Positions 9,510 through 20,301 of a stretch of 64,000 bases of DNA are shown piece by piece. Origin of the DNA: Acanthamoeba sp. SK_2022b. Taxonomy: Eukaryota > Discosea > Longamoebia > Acanthamoebidae. Under the pieces are notes generated by a model. It made no database searches. It was not told the DNA's origin and saw nothing but the letters and a program-made list of their open reading frames with translations. How positions within the stretch are numbered: position 1 is the stretch's first letter; the number at the start of each line of letters is the position of its first letter. Where the stretch lies: assembly GCA_027943245.1 (NCBI GenBank), contig JANDJZ010001751.1, forward strand, positions 1 through 64,000, written 5' to 3'. Both the position numbers and the translations under genes were made by a program.

Positions 9510-10412
9510 TTACTGCTTGAGTTTGGGGTCGAGAGCGTCACGCAAACCGTCCCCCATCAGGTTAAATGCCAGCACCGTCAGCAGGATCGCCAGGCCGGGG
9601 AAGGTCACTACCCACCAGGCGCTTTGCGCGAACTGCAGCACGTCGGAGAGCATGGTGCCCCACTCCGGCGTCGGCGGTTGCGCGCCCATGCCCAGAAAGC
9701 CGAGAGCGGCCATGTCCAGAATGGCGTTCGAGAAACCGAGAGAAGCCTGCACGATCAAAGGCGCCAGGCAGTTAGGCAGAATGTTGACGAACATCTGGCG
9801 CAGCGCGCCGGCGCCCGCCACCCGCGAAGCGGTGACGTAATCGCGGTTCACTTCCGCCAGCACCGCCGCACGCGTCAGACGTACATAGTGCGGCAGCGCG
9901 ACGAAGGTGAGCGCCAGCGAAGCGTTGACGATCGACGGCCCGAACACCGCCACCAGCACCAGCGCCAGCAGCAGGCTCGGCAGGGCCAGCATGATGTCGA
10001 CGACGCGCATGATCACCGCATCCACCGCGCCACCGAAGTAGCCGGCCAGCAGGCCGAGCACCACGCCCATGATCAGCGACAGCACCACCACCAGGCAGCC
10101 GACCAGCAGCGACAGGCGCGCACCGTACATCAGGCGCGACAGCACGTCGCGGCCCACGTCGTCGGTGCCGAGAAGGTATTGCCAGCTGCCGCCCTCTTGC
10201 CACACCGGCGGCTTGAGCAGCGCGTCGCGGAACTGATCCGCCGGCGCATGCGGCGCCAGCACCCCGGCGCCGAGCGCGATCACCAGCATCAGAACGATAT
10301 ACACCAGGCCGACCACGGCCCCTTTATTGCGCTTGAAATAGTGCCAGAACTCCTGAAACGGGGTCATCGGCTTCGGCGCACCTTTAACTGCAGACTCAGT
10401 GATTTGAGACAT
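9510..10412 (-). CDS. dppC: Dipeptide ABC transporter permease DppC
   Basis: A 300-residue inner-membrane permease. It has the N-terminal cytosolic OppC_N helix region (FWHYFKRNKGA), about six transmembrane segments and the EAA-loop region (ASRVAGAGALRQMFVNILPN) that contacts the ATPases. Located 11 bp after dppB in the operon. Confidence 0.95.
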   Translation of the reverse strand: MSQITESAVKGAPKPMTPFQEFWHYFKRNKGAVVGLVYIVLMLVIALGAGVLAPHAPADQFRDALLKPPVWQEGGSWQYLLGTDDVGRDVLSRLMYGARLSLLVGCLVVVLSLIMGVVLGLLAGYFGGAVDAVIMRVVDIMLALPSLLLALVLVAVFGPSIVNASLALTFVALPHYVRLTRAAVLAEVNRDYVTASRVAGAGALRQMFVNILPNCLAPLIVQASLGFSNAILDMAALGFLGMGAQPPTPEWGTMLSDVLQFAQSAWWVVTFPGLAILLTVLAFNLMGDGLRDALDPKLKQ

Positions 10413-10423
10413 GAGAGCGCCCC

Positions 10424-11443
10424 TTATTTCTTGTGGCGAATACGCGGGTTGACCACGCCGTAGAGCACGTCTACCAGCAGGTTAACCAGAATGATCATAC
10501 AGGCGACCAGCAACACCCCGCCCTGCACCACCGGGTAATCGCGGCGCTGCAGCGCGTCGATCAGCCAGCGGCCCAGTCCCGGCCAGGAGAAGATGGTTTC
10601 CGTCAGAATGGCGCCGGCCAGCATGGTGCCGACCTGCAGCCCGATCACCGTCACCACCGGCAGCAGCGCGTTGCGCAGCGCGTGGACGACGATCACCCGC
10701 ATGCGGCTCACGCCCTTGGCGCGCGCGGTGCGGATGTAGTCTTCACCCAACACTTCCAGCATCGAGGAGCGGGTCATGCGCACGATCACCGCCAGCGGGA
10801 TGGTGCCCAGCACGATGGCCGGCAGGATCATGTGCATCACTGCGTCGATAAAGTCGCCCGGCTCGCCCCAGATCAGAGTGTCTATCAGCATGAAGCCGGT
10901 CAGCGGATGGCTGTCGTCGAGGAAGACCGTGTCGCTGATGCGGCCCGACACCGGCGTCAGGTTAAGCTGCACCGACACCAGCATGATCAGCATCATGCCC
11001 CACCAGAAAATCGGCATCGAATAGCCGGTCAGCGAGATGCCCACCGCGGTGTGATCGAAGACCGAGCCGCGCTTGACTGCCGCCAGCACCCCGACCGGGA
11101 TGCCTACCAGCACCGCAAACAGCATCGCGCAGAAGCCCAGCTCCAGCGTGGCCTGAAAGCGCGGAACGAACTCGCTCCAGACGGAGATGCGGCTTTTGAG
11201 TGAGGTGCCCAGATCGCCGTGCAGCACGTTGGACACGTAGGAGAAATATTGTTGATAGAGCGGCTTGTCCAGCCCCATTTCCGCCATCAGCTGCGCGTGG
11301 CGCTCGGCGGAGATACCGCGTTCCCCGGCCATGATGGTCACCGGGTCGCCGGGGATCATATGGACGAATGCAAAAGTCAGCAATGTAATGCCGATAAACG
11401 TTGGGATAACTAACCCCAAACGTCGGAGTATGAACTGCAACAT
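10424..11443 (-). CDS. dppB: Dipeptide ABC transporter permease DppB
   Basis: A 339-residue permease, the same length as E. coli DppB. MLQFILRRLGLVIPTF is the standard opening of this family, so the ATG at 11443 was chosen over an in-frame upstream codon that would add 12 residues. EAA-loop residues (RTARAKGVSRMRVIVVHALRN region) are present. A strong hairpin separates it from dppA, so its expression is probably below that of the binding protein. Confidence 0.95.
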   Translation of the reverse strand: MLQFILRRLGLVIPTFIGITLLTFAFVHMIPGDPVTIMAGERGISAERHAQLMAEMGLDKPLYQQYFSYVSNVLHGDLGTSLKSRISVWSEFVPRFQATLELGFCAMLFAVLVGIPVGVLAAVKRGSVFDHTAVGISLTGYSMPIFWWGMMLIMLVSVQLNLTPVSGRISDTVFLDDSHPLTGFMLIDTLIWGEPGDFIDAVMHMILPAIVLGTIPLAVIVRMTRSSMLEVLGEDYIRTARAKGVSRMRVIVVHALRNALLPVVTVIGLQVGTMLAGAILTETIFSWPGLGRWLIDALQRRDYPVVQGGVLLVACMIILVNLLVDVLYGVVNPRIRHKK

Positions 11444-11548
11444 ATCCCGAACTCTCTGTATCAATGCCCGGCAGCTCATCGTCCGCCAGGCTTATTAACG
11501 CTCACATGCCTTTGAACGATTCGACGGCCATACGCCGGAGACTGGTCA

Positions 11549-11577
11549 GCAGGGGCGCAAACCTGTTGCGCCCCTGC
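11549..11577 (-). promoter_or_regulatory. Strong hairpin between dppA and dppB
   Basis: A perfect 12-bp inverted repeat (GCAGGGGCGCAA / TTGCGCCCCTGC) with a 5-nt loop sits in the 170-bp dppA-dppB spacer. No U-run follows, so it is more likely an mRNA-protecting or partial-attenuation structure that keeps dppA transcript abundant than a full terminator. Confidence 0.75.
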
Positions 11578-11613
11578 AAGTCCATTCGTGCGTCTCCGGT
11601 AAAGCGGTCGAAA

Positions 11614-13221
11614 TCAGTCTACAGAGACATTCTCGAAGTGATGCTTACCGAGTGGATCCACGACGTAGCCTTTCACTTCCTTACGCACAGGCTCGTACAC
11701 GGTGGAGTGTGCGACAATCAGCGCCGGAGCCTGATCGTGCATCACCACCTGCGCCTGCTTGTACAGTTCGATGCGCTTGTCGTGGTTGGATTCGGCGCGC
11801 GCCGGTTGAATCAGATCTTCAAACGGCTTGTAGCACCAGCGGGAGTAGTTGGAGCCGTCTTTCGCCGCCGCGCAGCTGAACAGCGTGGCGAAGAAGTTGT
11901 CCGGATCCCCGTTGTCGCCGGTCCAGCCCATCATCACCGTCTGGTGCTCGCCCGCTTTGGCGCGCTTGAGGTATTCACCCCACTCATAGGTCACGATTTT
12001 GGCTTTCACGCCGATCTTGGCCCAGTCGGCCTGGATCATTTCCGCCATGCGGCGCGCGTTCGGGTTGTAAGGACGCTGTACCGGCATCGCCCACAGGTCG
12101 ATGCTGAAGCCGTCGGCCATGCCCGCTTCTTTCAGCAGTGCTTTCGCCTTGGCCGGATCGTAAGCGTAATCCTGCACCGCGTCGTTATAGCCCCACATGG
12201 TCGGCGGGATCAGGTTCTTGGCCGCCTGGCCCGCGCCCTGATAAACCGCGTCGATGATCGCCTGCTTGTTGACCGCCATGGTCAACGCCTGGCGCACCTT
12301 CAGGTTATCCAGCGGCTTTTTCTCGACGTTGAACGACAGGTAACCCACGTTCAGGCCCGGCTGTTCCATCAGGTTGATGGACTTGTCTTGCTTCATGCGG
12401 GCGATATCGGCCGGGTTCGGGTATGGCATCACCTGACATTCGTTTTTCTGCAGTTTGGCGTAGCGCACGGAGGCGTCAGGCGTGATGGAGAACACCAGGC
12501 GATCGATCTTCGGCTTGGTGCCCCAGAAACCGTCGAATGCCTTGTACAGGATCTTGGAGTCTTTCTGGTATTGCAGCAGCTGGAACGGCCCGGTGCCGAT
12601 CGGATTCAGGTCGACTTTCTCCGGCGTGCCGGCTTTCATCATCACGTCGGCATATTCGGCGGACAGGATGGACGCGAAGTCCATGCCCAGGTCAGCCAGG
12701 AACGGCGCCTCCGGGCGGTTCAGCACGAAGCGCACGGTGTTGTCGTCCACTTTTTCAATCTTGGCGATCAGCTTAGGCATGTCCATGCCTTCAAAGTATT
12801 CGTAACTGCCGCCGGACACTTTGTGGTAGGCGTTGTTCGCATCCAACTGGCGCTCAAAGGAGAACACCACGTCGTCGGCGTTGAAGTCGCGCGTCGGCTT
12901 GAAGTCTTTGCTGCTCTGCCACTTCACGCCTTTGCGCAGGTGGAAGGTGTAGGTTTTGCCGTCTTCGCTGACGTCCCACTTCTCAGCCAGGCCCGGCTGC
13001 AGTTCGGTGGTGCCGATTTTGAATTCGACCAGGCGGTTGTAGATCGGTACCGAGCTGGCGTCGTAGGTGGTGCCGGAGGTAAACAGCTGCGGGTTGAACC
13101 CTTCCGGGGAACCTTCAGAACAGTAAACCAACGTCTTGGCCTGAACGCTGGCCGCCACGGTCAGCGCGATCAGCCCAATGCCGAATTTCAGAACCCCCGA
13201 TTTACCCAAGGAACGTGTCAT
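11614..13221 (-). CDS. dppA: Periplasmic dipeptide/heme-binding protein DppA
   Basis: SBP family 5 protein of 535 residues, identical in length to E. coli DppA. A signal peptide (about residues 1-28, cleaved after VQA) precedes the mature KTLVYCSEGSPEGF start. It binds dipeptides, and heme in E. coli, for the DppBCDF permease. The ATG at 13221 was chosen because GGAG lies 8 bp upstream and a signal peptide follows; a longer in-frame extension of 54 codons has no such features. Likely controlled by GcvB through the CA-rich leader. Confidence 0.96.
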   Translation of the reverse strand: MTRSLGKSGVLKFGIGLIALTVAASVQAKTLVYCSEGSPEGFNPQLFTSGTTYDASSVPIYNRLVEFKIGTTELQPGLAEKWDVSEDGKTYTFHLRKGVKWQSSKDFKPTRDFNADDVVFSFERQLDANNAYHKVSGGSYEYFEGMDMPKLIAKIEKVDDNTVRFVLNRPEAPFLADLGMDFASILSAEYADVMMKAGTPEKVDLNPIGTGPFQLLQYQKDSKILYKAFDGFWGTKPKIDRLVFSITPDASVRYAKLQKNECQVMPYPNPADIARMKQDKSINLMEQPGLNVGYLSFNVEKKPLDNLKVRQALTMAVNKQAIIDAVYQGAGQAAKNLIPPTMWGYNDAVQDYAYDPAKAKALLKEAGMADGFSIDLWAMPVQRPYNPNARRMAEMIQADWAKIGVKAKIVTYEWGEYLKRAKAGEHQTVMMGWTGDNGDPDNFFATLFSCAAAKDGSNYSRWCYKPFEDLIQPARAESNHDKRIELYKQAQVVMHDQAPALIVAHSTVYEPVRKEVKGYVVDPLGKHHFENVSVD

Positions 13222-13233
13222 CGTTAGTGCTCC

Positions 13234-13254
13234 ATTGTGTGATGTGATGTGTGT
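13234..13254 (-). promoter_or_regulatory. CA-rich dppA leader, probable GcvB sRNA target
   Basis: On minus the mRNA reads ACACACATCACATCACACAAT just upstream of the dppA ribosome site. GcvB R1 (G/U-rich) is known to pair with CA-rich leaders, including dppA in enterobacteria. The gcvB gene itself is not in this window, so the pairing is inferred. Confidence 0.45.
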
Positions 13255-13265
13255 AATTGCCGCCA

Positions 13266-13774
13266 GACCTGTATTTTTTATTGCGTGGCCTGTGCGATCG
13301 GCGCCCGAAGGCAGAAGGCGTACGAGGAGAGAATGCCGGATGGAACGCATCGCGGCGGGGACGTCTGAGCGCGTGGAATTCACTCAAACAACTCTCGCTC
13401 TTACCCCTGAGGCTATCAAGTTGCCAACTGTTTGGGGTGTCGTCAATATAACCAGTGGGGATTTACGCAGACTGTGAGAAACAGCAAACAAACATAAAAA
13501 AAACCTTTTGTTAACAGTTCCAGCATGAAAATTTATGCTAAGCGGTCATTTTTAGCGCATTGGTCTGACCCTCACAAACTTACTGGTTTTTAACTCCGTT
13601 AAAAAACCCCAAAACTTTGTTGCTGAATGATGAATATCTGAACGGTTATTTTTGTGATCGCCGTTAAAGACAGGAGGAAATGCTGAAGGATTACCCAAAA
13701 GGGTGAGTCCGATGGCCGCGCTTTGCGCCGGCGAGGGCCACAATCTGTGCGGCGTAAAAAAACTTTCGGCGGTG
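13266..13774. other. dppA promoter region and spacer
   Basis: About 500 bp between the dppA leader and the chiA terminator. It is AT-rich in the 13440-13660 part, suiting the dppA promoter. Open frames exist here on both strands but lack a ribosome site, domain or codon bias, and I do not call a gene. Confidence 0.5.
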
Positions 13775-13806
13775 AAAAAGCCGGGGGCGAAAGGATATCC
13801 CCCGGC
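13775..13806 (-). terminator. Intrinsic terminator after chiA
   Basis: On minus, GCCGGGGG and CCCCCGGC form an 8-bp GC stem followed by TTTTTC, 17 bp after the chiA stop. Confidence 0.8.
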
Positions 13807-13822
13807 AACGCACTGCAACCGA

Positions 13823-15865
<2,043 letters not shown>

Positions 15866-16430
15866 ATCGGAGGAGGTACTCATCCTCATAAACGACGGAA
15901 GAAAAAAACCTGCTTTAAAAAGCAGGTTTTCGAATGGTGGTCGGCGAGAGAGGATTACGCGCATCTTTGATGCGCGCCCTGCGGGCCGTTGCTGAAGCAA
16001 CGTTGTCTCGCTTCGCGAGGCTCGAACCTCCTGCAGAGGTGCTCATCCTCATAAACGACGGGCGAAAAAAAACCTGCTTTAAAAGCAGGTTTTTCGAATG
16101 TGGTCGGCGAGAGAGGATTACGCGCATCTTTGATGCGCGCCCTGCGGGCCGTTGCTGAAGCAACGTTGTCTCGCTTCGCGAGGCTCGAACCTCCTGCGGA
16201 GGTGCTCATCCTCATAAACGACGGACGAAAAAAACCTGCTTTAAAAAGCAGGTTTTTCGAATGTGGTCGGCGAGAGAGGATTACGCGCATCTTTGATGCG
16301 CGCCCTGCGGGCCGTTGCTGAAGCAACGTTGTCTCGCTTCGCGAGGCTCGAACCTCCTGCGGAGGTACTCATCCTCATAAACGACGGACGAAAAAAAACC
16401 TGCTTTAAAAAGCAGGTTTTTCGAATGTGG
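15866..16430 (-). repeat. Tandem ~163-bp repeats carrying tRNA-Pro 3'-end copies
   Basis: Three near-identical units (15941-16103, 16104-16266, 16267-16430) plus a partial unit at the low-coordinate end lie directly downstream of tRNA-Pro on minus. Each contains the 19-nt end of the tRNA, CCA included (15938-15956, 16101-16119, 16264-16282; true tRNA 16428-16446). Each also has an AAAACCTGCT/AGCAGGTTTT terminator hairpin and several mini-hairpins (GCGCATC..GATGCGC, GTTGCT..AGCAAC, CTCGC..GCGAG). The layout recalls the rtT repeats after E. coli tyrT. Frames of 70-120 codons through the array are repeat artefacts. Confidence 0.9.
16391..16420 (-). terminator. Terminator after tRNA-Pro
   Basis: On minus, AAAACCTGCT and AGCAGGTTTT form a 10-bp stem followed by a run of eight T, starting 8 nt after the tRNA CCA. 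The same hairpin recurs in every downstream repeat unit. Confidence 0.85.
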
Positions 16431-16504
16431 TCGGCGAGAGAGGATTCGAACCTCCGACCCACTGGTCCCAAACCAGTTGCGCTACCAAGCTGCGCTACTC
16501 GCCG
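16428..16504 (-). tRNA. proM: tRNA-Pro (anticodon TGG), CCA encoded
   Basis: The 77-nt gene has a complete cloverleaf: acceptor CGGCGAG pairs with CTCGCCG, the anticodon loop holds TGG, and the T-arm reads GGTTCGAATCC. The encoded CCA is at 16428-16430. The sequence matches the E. coli proM type closely. Its 3' end seeds the tandem array next to it. Confidence 0.97.
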
Positions 16505-16624
16505 ATGCGGGGCGCATCTTACTGCTGGCGGTTATAGGCGTCAATCACTTTTTTGCCCCTGCATTTCAAGTGGTGATAAAAGCGCCATAATGCGCTGCGC
16601 CGGGGGTTGCGCAGCGTATTTCAC

Positions 16625-17956
16625 TCAGGCGTTGGCGGTTTTCAGCGCCGGCGTCTGCGCACGTAGGAACGGCAGCAGGAACAGCGCCGACAGGCAGGCG
16701 GCGATGGAAATCACCACGAAGAAGCCGTTCCAGTGCCAGATCTCCATCACCCGCGCAATCGGGTAGCCGGACAGCGCCGCGCCCAGGTAGGCGAACAGGC
16801 CGACGAAACCGGTCGCCGCACCCGCCGCATCCTTGTGCGAGCACTCCGCCGCCGCCATGCCGATCAGCATCTGCGGGCCGAAGATGAAGAAGCCGATGGC
16901 GAAGAAGCAGCAGGCCTGCAGCAGGTAGGTCACGCCCGGCATCAGCCACAGCGCCGCCACCGACAGGAAGATACCGATGGCGAAGATCAGGTTCATCGGG
17001 CCGCGGTTGCCGCGGAACAGCTTGTCGGAGCCCCAACCGGCCACCAGCGAACCGATAAAGCCGCCCACTTCAAACAGCGAAATGGCCGAGTTGGCGGTCA
17101 TCAGCGAATAGCCCTTTTCCTGCGTCAGGTAGAGGTTGCCCCAGTCGTTGATCGCGGTGCGCACGATGTACACCAGCACATAAGAGACCGCCAGCAGCCA
17201 GATGTACTTGTTGGTCAGCACGTAGCGTTTGATGATCTCGCGGTTGCTCAGCCCCTGGCCTTCCGATTCCTGCACCAGCTCCATGGCGTCGTTACGCCAT
17301 TTGCCGACGCTCGGCAGCCCCAGGGTGGATGGCTTGTCGCGCAGGCGCCAGCACATCAGCAGGCCGAGCACCACGCCGATGATGCCGGGAATGATCATGC
17401 CGTAACGCCAGCTGAAGTGCAGCGAGATAAAGCCCACCAGCAGCGGGATCAGCGCGCCGCCGACGTTGTGCGAAGTGTTCCAGATCGCCCACCAGCTGCC
17501 GCGCTCGGAGCGCGAATACCAGCTGGTGAGGATTTTGGAGCACGGCGGCCAGCCCCAGCCCTGGAAGAAGGCGTTGAGGATCCACAGCGTGCCCAGCATC
17601 AGCAGCGACGAACTGAGGCCGAAGAAGATATTCAGCACCCCGGTCATGATCAGGCCCAGCCCCATAAAGTAACGCGGGTTGGAGCGATCGCTGATCATGC
17701 CGGAAATGAATTTCGAGCAGCCGTAGGTGATGTAGAACAGCGTGCCGAGGATGCCGACGTCGGACATCGTCAGGCCCAGATCGCTCAGCATCGCCGGCAT
17801 GATGAAGTTGAAGCTTTTGCGCGTGAAGTAAAACGCGGCGTAGCCGATGTACATGGTGCACATCAGCTGGATGCGCCAGTATTTGTAGCTGGCGTCGATC
17901 TGCCGTTGATCGGTGACCTGCGGCGCGTCCGAGCGGCTTTTAAGGAAAGACCACAT
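16625..17956 (-). CDS. uhpC: Hexose-phosphate sensor/receptor UhpC
   Basis: A 443-residue MFS (organophosphate:Pi antiporter family) membrane protein that binds external glucose-6-phosphate and signals through UhpB. It opens MWSFLKSRSDAPQVTDQRQIDASYKYW, close to E. coli UhpC and unlike UhpT. WYSRSERGSWWAIWNTSHNV and FGPQMLIGMAAAECSHKDA are family landmarks. About 12 transmembrane segments. It follows uhpB by 95 bp. No uhpT lies downstream; the next gene is tRNA-Pro. Confidence 0.92.
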   Translation of the reverse strand: MWSFLKSRSDAPQVTDQRQIDASYKYWRIQLMCTMYIGYAAFYFTRKSFNFIMPAMLSDLGLTMSDVGILGTLFYITYGCSKFISGMISDRSNPRYFMGLGLIMTGVLNIFFGLSSSLLMLGTLWILNAFFQGWGWPPCSKILTSWYSRSERGSWWAIWNTSHNVGGALIPLLVGFISLHFSWRYGMIIPGIIGVVLGLLMCWRLRDKPSTLGLPSVGKWRNDAMELVQESEGQGLSNREIIKRYVLTNKYIWLLAVSYVLVYIVRTAINDWGNLYLTQEKGYSLMTANSAISLFEVGGFIGSLVAGWGSDKLFRGNRGPMNLIFAIGIFLSVAALWLMPGVTYLLQACCFFAIGFFIFGPQMLIGMAAAECSHKDAAGAATGFVGLFAYLGAALSGYPIARVMEIWHWNGFFVVISIAACLSALFLLPFLRAQTPALKTANA

Positions 17957-18038
17957 GTGGAACCTCAGAGGATTGAATAAAGTGCCGCTATGATGCTCCT
18001 CGCGCGCGCGGGAGGCTTACGCCGGATTCCCGACGCGG

Positions 18039-18055
18039 CTAGGAGTTTTTCCTAG
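18039..18055 (-). promoter_or_regulatory. Small hairpin at the uhpB stop
   Basis: CTAGGA and TCCTAG flank a 5-nt loop in a perfect palindrome that covers the uhpB stop codon, in the unusually long (95-bp) uhpB-uhpC gap. It may tune uhpC expression or be an operator; no direct evidence separates these. Confidence 0.35.
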
Positions 18056-19596
18056 TTTGGCGCTTGCGCCGGTGAAACTGTGGGCAAGATCACACTCAAA
18101 CAGGCGCCCCGTTCAGCGGTGAACCGCAGGCTGCCGCCGAGGGCGCTGATGCGCTCCTGCATACCGCGCAGGCCATACCCCGGCTGATGGTTTTCCGCAT
18201 CGAAACCCACGCCATTGTCGCGGATGGTCAGGGCGATCAGCGGCGCGGCGCCTTTGCGCGGCTGCAGGCGCGCGTCCAGCTCCAGGCGGCTGGCGCCGGC
18301 GTGGCGGCACACATTGGTCACCCCTTCCTGACACACCCGGTACAGCGTGATTTTCAGCGTTTCATCCAGCAGCTCGTCCGGCACCTGCCACTGCAGGCTG
18401 CTCACCAGCGACGCGTCCTGCGGCAGCGACTCCCGCAGCATCGCCGCCACCGCCGCCGACAGCGGCAGGTTGTTCAGCGCCGCCGGCCACAGCTGGGTCA
18501 GCACGTCGTGCACCCCGTCGTAAACCCGCAGCGCCAACGCATCGATGGCGTCGGCGCAGCCGATCACCGCCGGCTCCGGCGCCAGGCGTTTGACGATGCT
18601 GGCCTGGGTGCGGATCACGGTGATGGTCTGCCCCACTTCATCGTGCAGCTCGCGCGCCACCTCGCGCCGGGTTTGCTCCTCCGCCGTCACCAGCGCCCGC
18701 GCCAGCTGGCGGTTCTCCGCCAGCCGCAGCCGCAGTTGCTGATTCAGCTCGCGCTGGCGCTGAATGCCGGCGCCCAGCAGCAGCCCGGTCAGGCTTTGGG
18801 CCAGCAGCGACAGCAGCAGATCGCGGTGCGACTCCGGCTGCGGCGGCTCGTTGGCCATCAGCGCCACGCCGTTGAGCAGCGTCGCCAACAGCGCGCCCTG
18901 CCAGCCGTAGCGGTAAGACATGAACACGATAGGAATGGCCAGGCAGAACGGCGCGAAACGGCGCAGCTCGGCGGCGTTCACCTGCTGCTGCAGCCAGATG
19001 CTGAACGCAAACAACAGCAGATAGCTGGCCAGGTGGCCGAGGCGCAGCTCCACCGGCTTGTGGATCAGCCCCGGCTCCAGCGGCACCCAGATTTGGCGCG
19101 CCAGATAGTGCCACAACAGCAGGCAGGTCGGCGCGATGGTGAAACCGCCGGTCAGGCCGAGCAGCAGCGCGCGGGCGCCTTCGCCGCTCACCAGCTGCCA
19201 CACCAGCGCCTGCAGCAAGGCGGCGGCCACCACCACCGCGCCCTGCAACAGCGGCCACCGCCATTCGCTGTCGCTCTGCTGATGGCGCAACAGCCACGGC
19301 GAGGCCAGCAGGCTGAGCAGCACCGTCAACACCAGCACCGCCACCGACGCCCACAGCGCCGGGCCGTAACCGAACTGGTCCGCCAGCAGCGCCATCAGCA
19401 GCAGATCGGCCAGCAGGATCCCCGGCCAGAAACGGTACGGGCTCTGCAGCAAAATGCCCATGCGCAGGCCGAATGGGAACAACAGCAGCGCCTGCCAGGG
19501 CGGGTCGATCAGCGCAGTGCCGATGCCCCACAGGCAAAACGCGCTGGCGGCGTAGATGAAAAACAGCGCCAGCTGGGTGATCAGGCGCTGCGTCAC
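18052..19596 (-). CDS. uhpB: Sensor histidine kinase UhpB
   Basis: A 514-residue kinase with about eight N-terminal membrane helices (MASE1-like region) and a cytosolic HisKA_3/HATPase_c module. The H-box is [18 protein letters not shown], and the ATP lid includes [21 protein letters not shown]. UhpB phosphorylates UhpA when UhpC senses sugar phosphate. It overlaps uhpA by 4 bp (ATGA). Confidence 0.93.
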   Translation of the reverse strand: MTQRLITQLALFFIYAASAFCLWGIGTALIDPPWQALLLFPFGLRMGILLQSPYRFWPGILLADLLLMALLADQFGYGPALWASVAVLVLTVLLSLLASPWLLRHQQSDSEWRWPLLQGAVVVAAALLQALVWQLVSGEGARALLLGLTGGFTIAPTCLLLWHYLARQIWVPLEPGLIHKPVELRLGHLASYLLLFAFSIWLQQQVNAAELRRFAPFCLAIPIVFMSYRYGWQGALLATLLNGVALMANEPPQPESHRDLLLSLLAQSLTGLLLGAGIQRQRELNQQLRLRLAENRQLARALVTAEEQTRREVARELHDEVGQTITVIRTQASIVKRLAPEPAVIGCADAIDALALRVYDGVHDVLTQLWPAALNNLPLSAAVAAMLRESLPQDASLVSSLQWQVPDELLDETLKITLYRVCQEGVTNVCRHAGASRLELDARLQPRKGAAPLIALTIRDNGVGFDAENHQPGYGLRGMQERISALGGSLRFTAERGACLSVILPTVSPAQAPN

Positions 19597-20183
19597 AGGT
19601 TCAGCATCCGTCTGGCCAGCTCGACGTTATTGTTGATACCCAGCTTGGCGAACAGATTGGCGCGATGCACATGCACCGTCTTCGGCGACAGCCCCAAGGC
19701 GGCGGCAATCTCGCGCACCTCCTGGCCCTGCGCCAGCAATAGCGCGATCTCGCGCTCGCGGCGGGTCAACGGATCGACCCTCACCCGCGCCAGCTGCTGG
19801 GCGATTTCCGGCATCAGGTAGACGCCGCCGCCAGCGACGGTGCGCACCGCGGTGATCAGATCTTCCGGCTTGCAGCGCTTGGAGAGAAAGCCGCTGGCGC
19901 CGCGATCCAGCGCCATTTCCACCAGCGCCGGGTTGTCGTGCATCGACAGCATCACCACGCGGATGCCGGAGGGAATGTCCGCCAGCAGATCCAGCCCGCT
20001 GCCGTCCGGCATCGAAATGTCACAGATGCAGATTTCCGCCTCCAGCCCCGGCAGGCCGGCGCGCGCCTGCGCCGCGCTGCTGAACTCGCCCACCACCTGA
20101 ATATCGGCCTCCAGCGACAGCAGCTGCACAAAGCCCGAGCGCACAATGTCATGATCGTCGATAAACGCCACGCGCAGGGTCAT
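19593..20183 (-). CDS. uhpA: Response regulator UhpA
   Basis: A 196-residue NarL/FixJ-family regulator, the same length as in E. coli. The receiver domain has the acidic pair DD near residues 9-10 and the phosphoacceptor Asp55 in [11 protein letters not shown]. The C-terminal LuxR-type HTH includes [26 protein letters not shown] lies 8 bp before the ATG. It normally activates uhpT; here the target must be elsewhere in the genome. Confidence 0.94.
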   Translation of the reverse strand: MTLRVAFIDDHDIVRSGFVQLLSLEADIQVVGEFSSAAQARAGLPGLEAEICICDISMPDGSGLDLLADIPSGIRVVMLSMHDNPALVEMALDRGASGFLSKRCKPEDLITAVRTVAGGGVYLMPEIAQQLARVRVDPLTRREREIALLLAQGQEVREIAAALGLSPKTVHVHRANLFAKLGINNNVELARRMLNL

Positions 20184-20271
20184 GGAAATCTCCGGTTAGA
20201 AGGGAAGTGCGCAAGTATACCGTATGCACACACCGGAATAATTGATGAAGAGAATGTATTGAGTGAAATTA

Positions 20272-20292
20272 CCGGGTGCGCAAGGCACCCGG
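20272..20292 (-). terminator. Probable terminator after eptB
   Basis: CCGGGTGC and GCACCCGG form an 8-bp stem 9 bp past the eptB stop. The following minus-strand sequence, TAATTTC, is only weakly U-rich, so termination may be partial. Confidence 0.55.
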
Positions 20293-20301
20293 CGGGAAGG
20301 A

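Noticed and set aside
13552..13818. 88-codon frame between dppA and chiA on minus
   Set aside because: No ribosome site, no domain, and it runs across the chiA terminator and the AT-rich promoter region.
15866..16430. CRISPR array or multi-copy gene family
   Set aside because: The repeats are contiguous 163-bp units with no unique spacers, and no cas genes are present. The 70-120-codon frames through them are by-products of the repeated sequence.
16625..17956. UhpT instead of UhpC
   Set aside because: The N-terminus and the WYSRSERG and AAAECSHKDA segments follow UhpC, and the position after uhpB fits uhpC.
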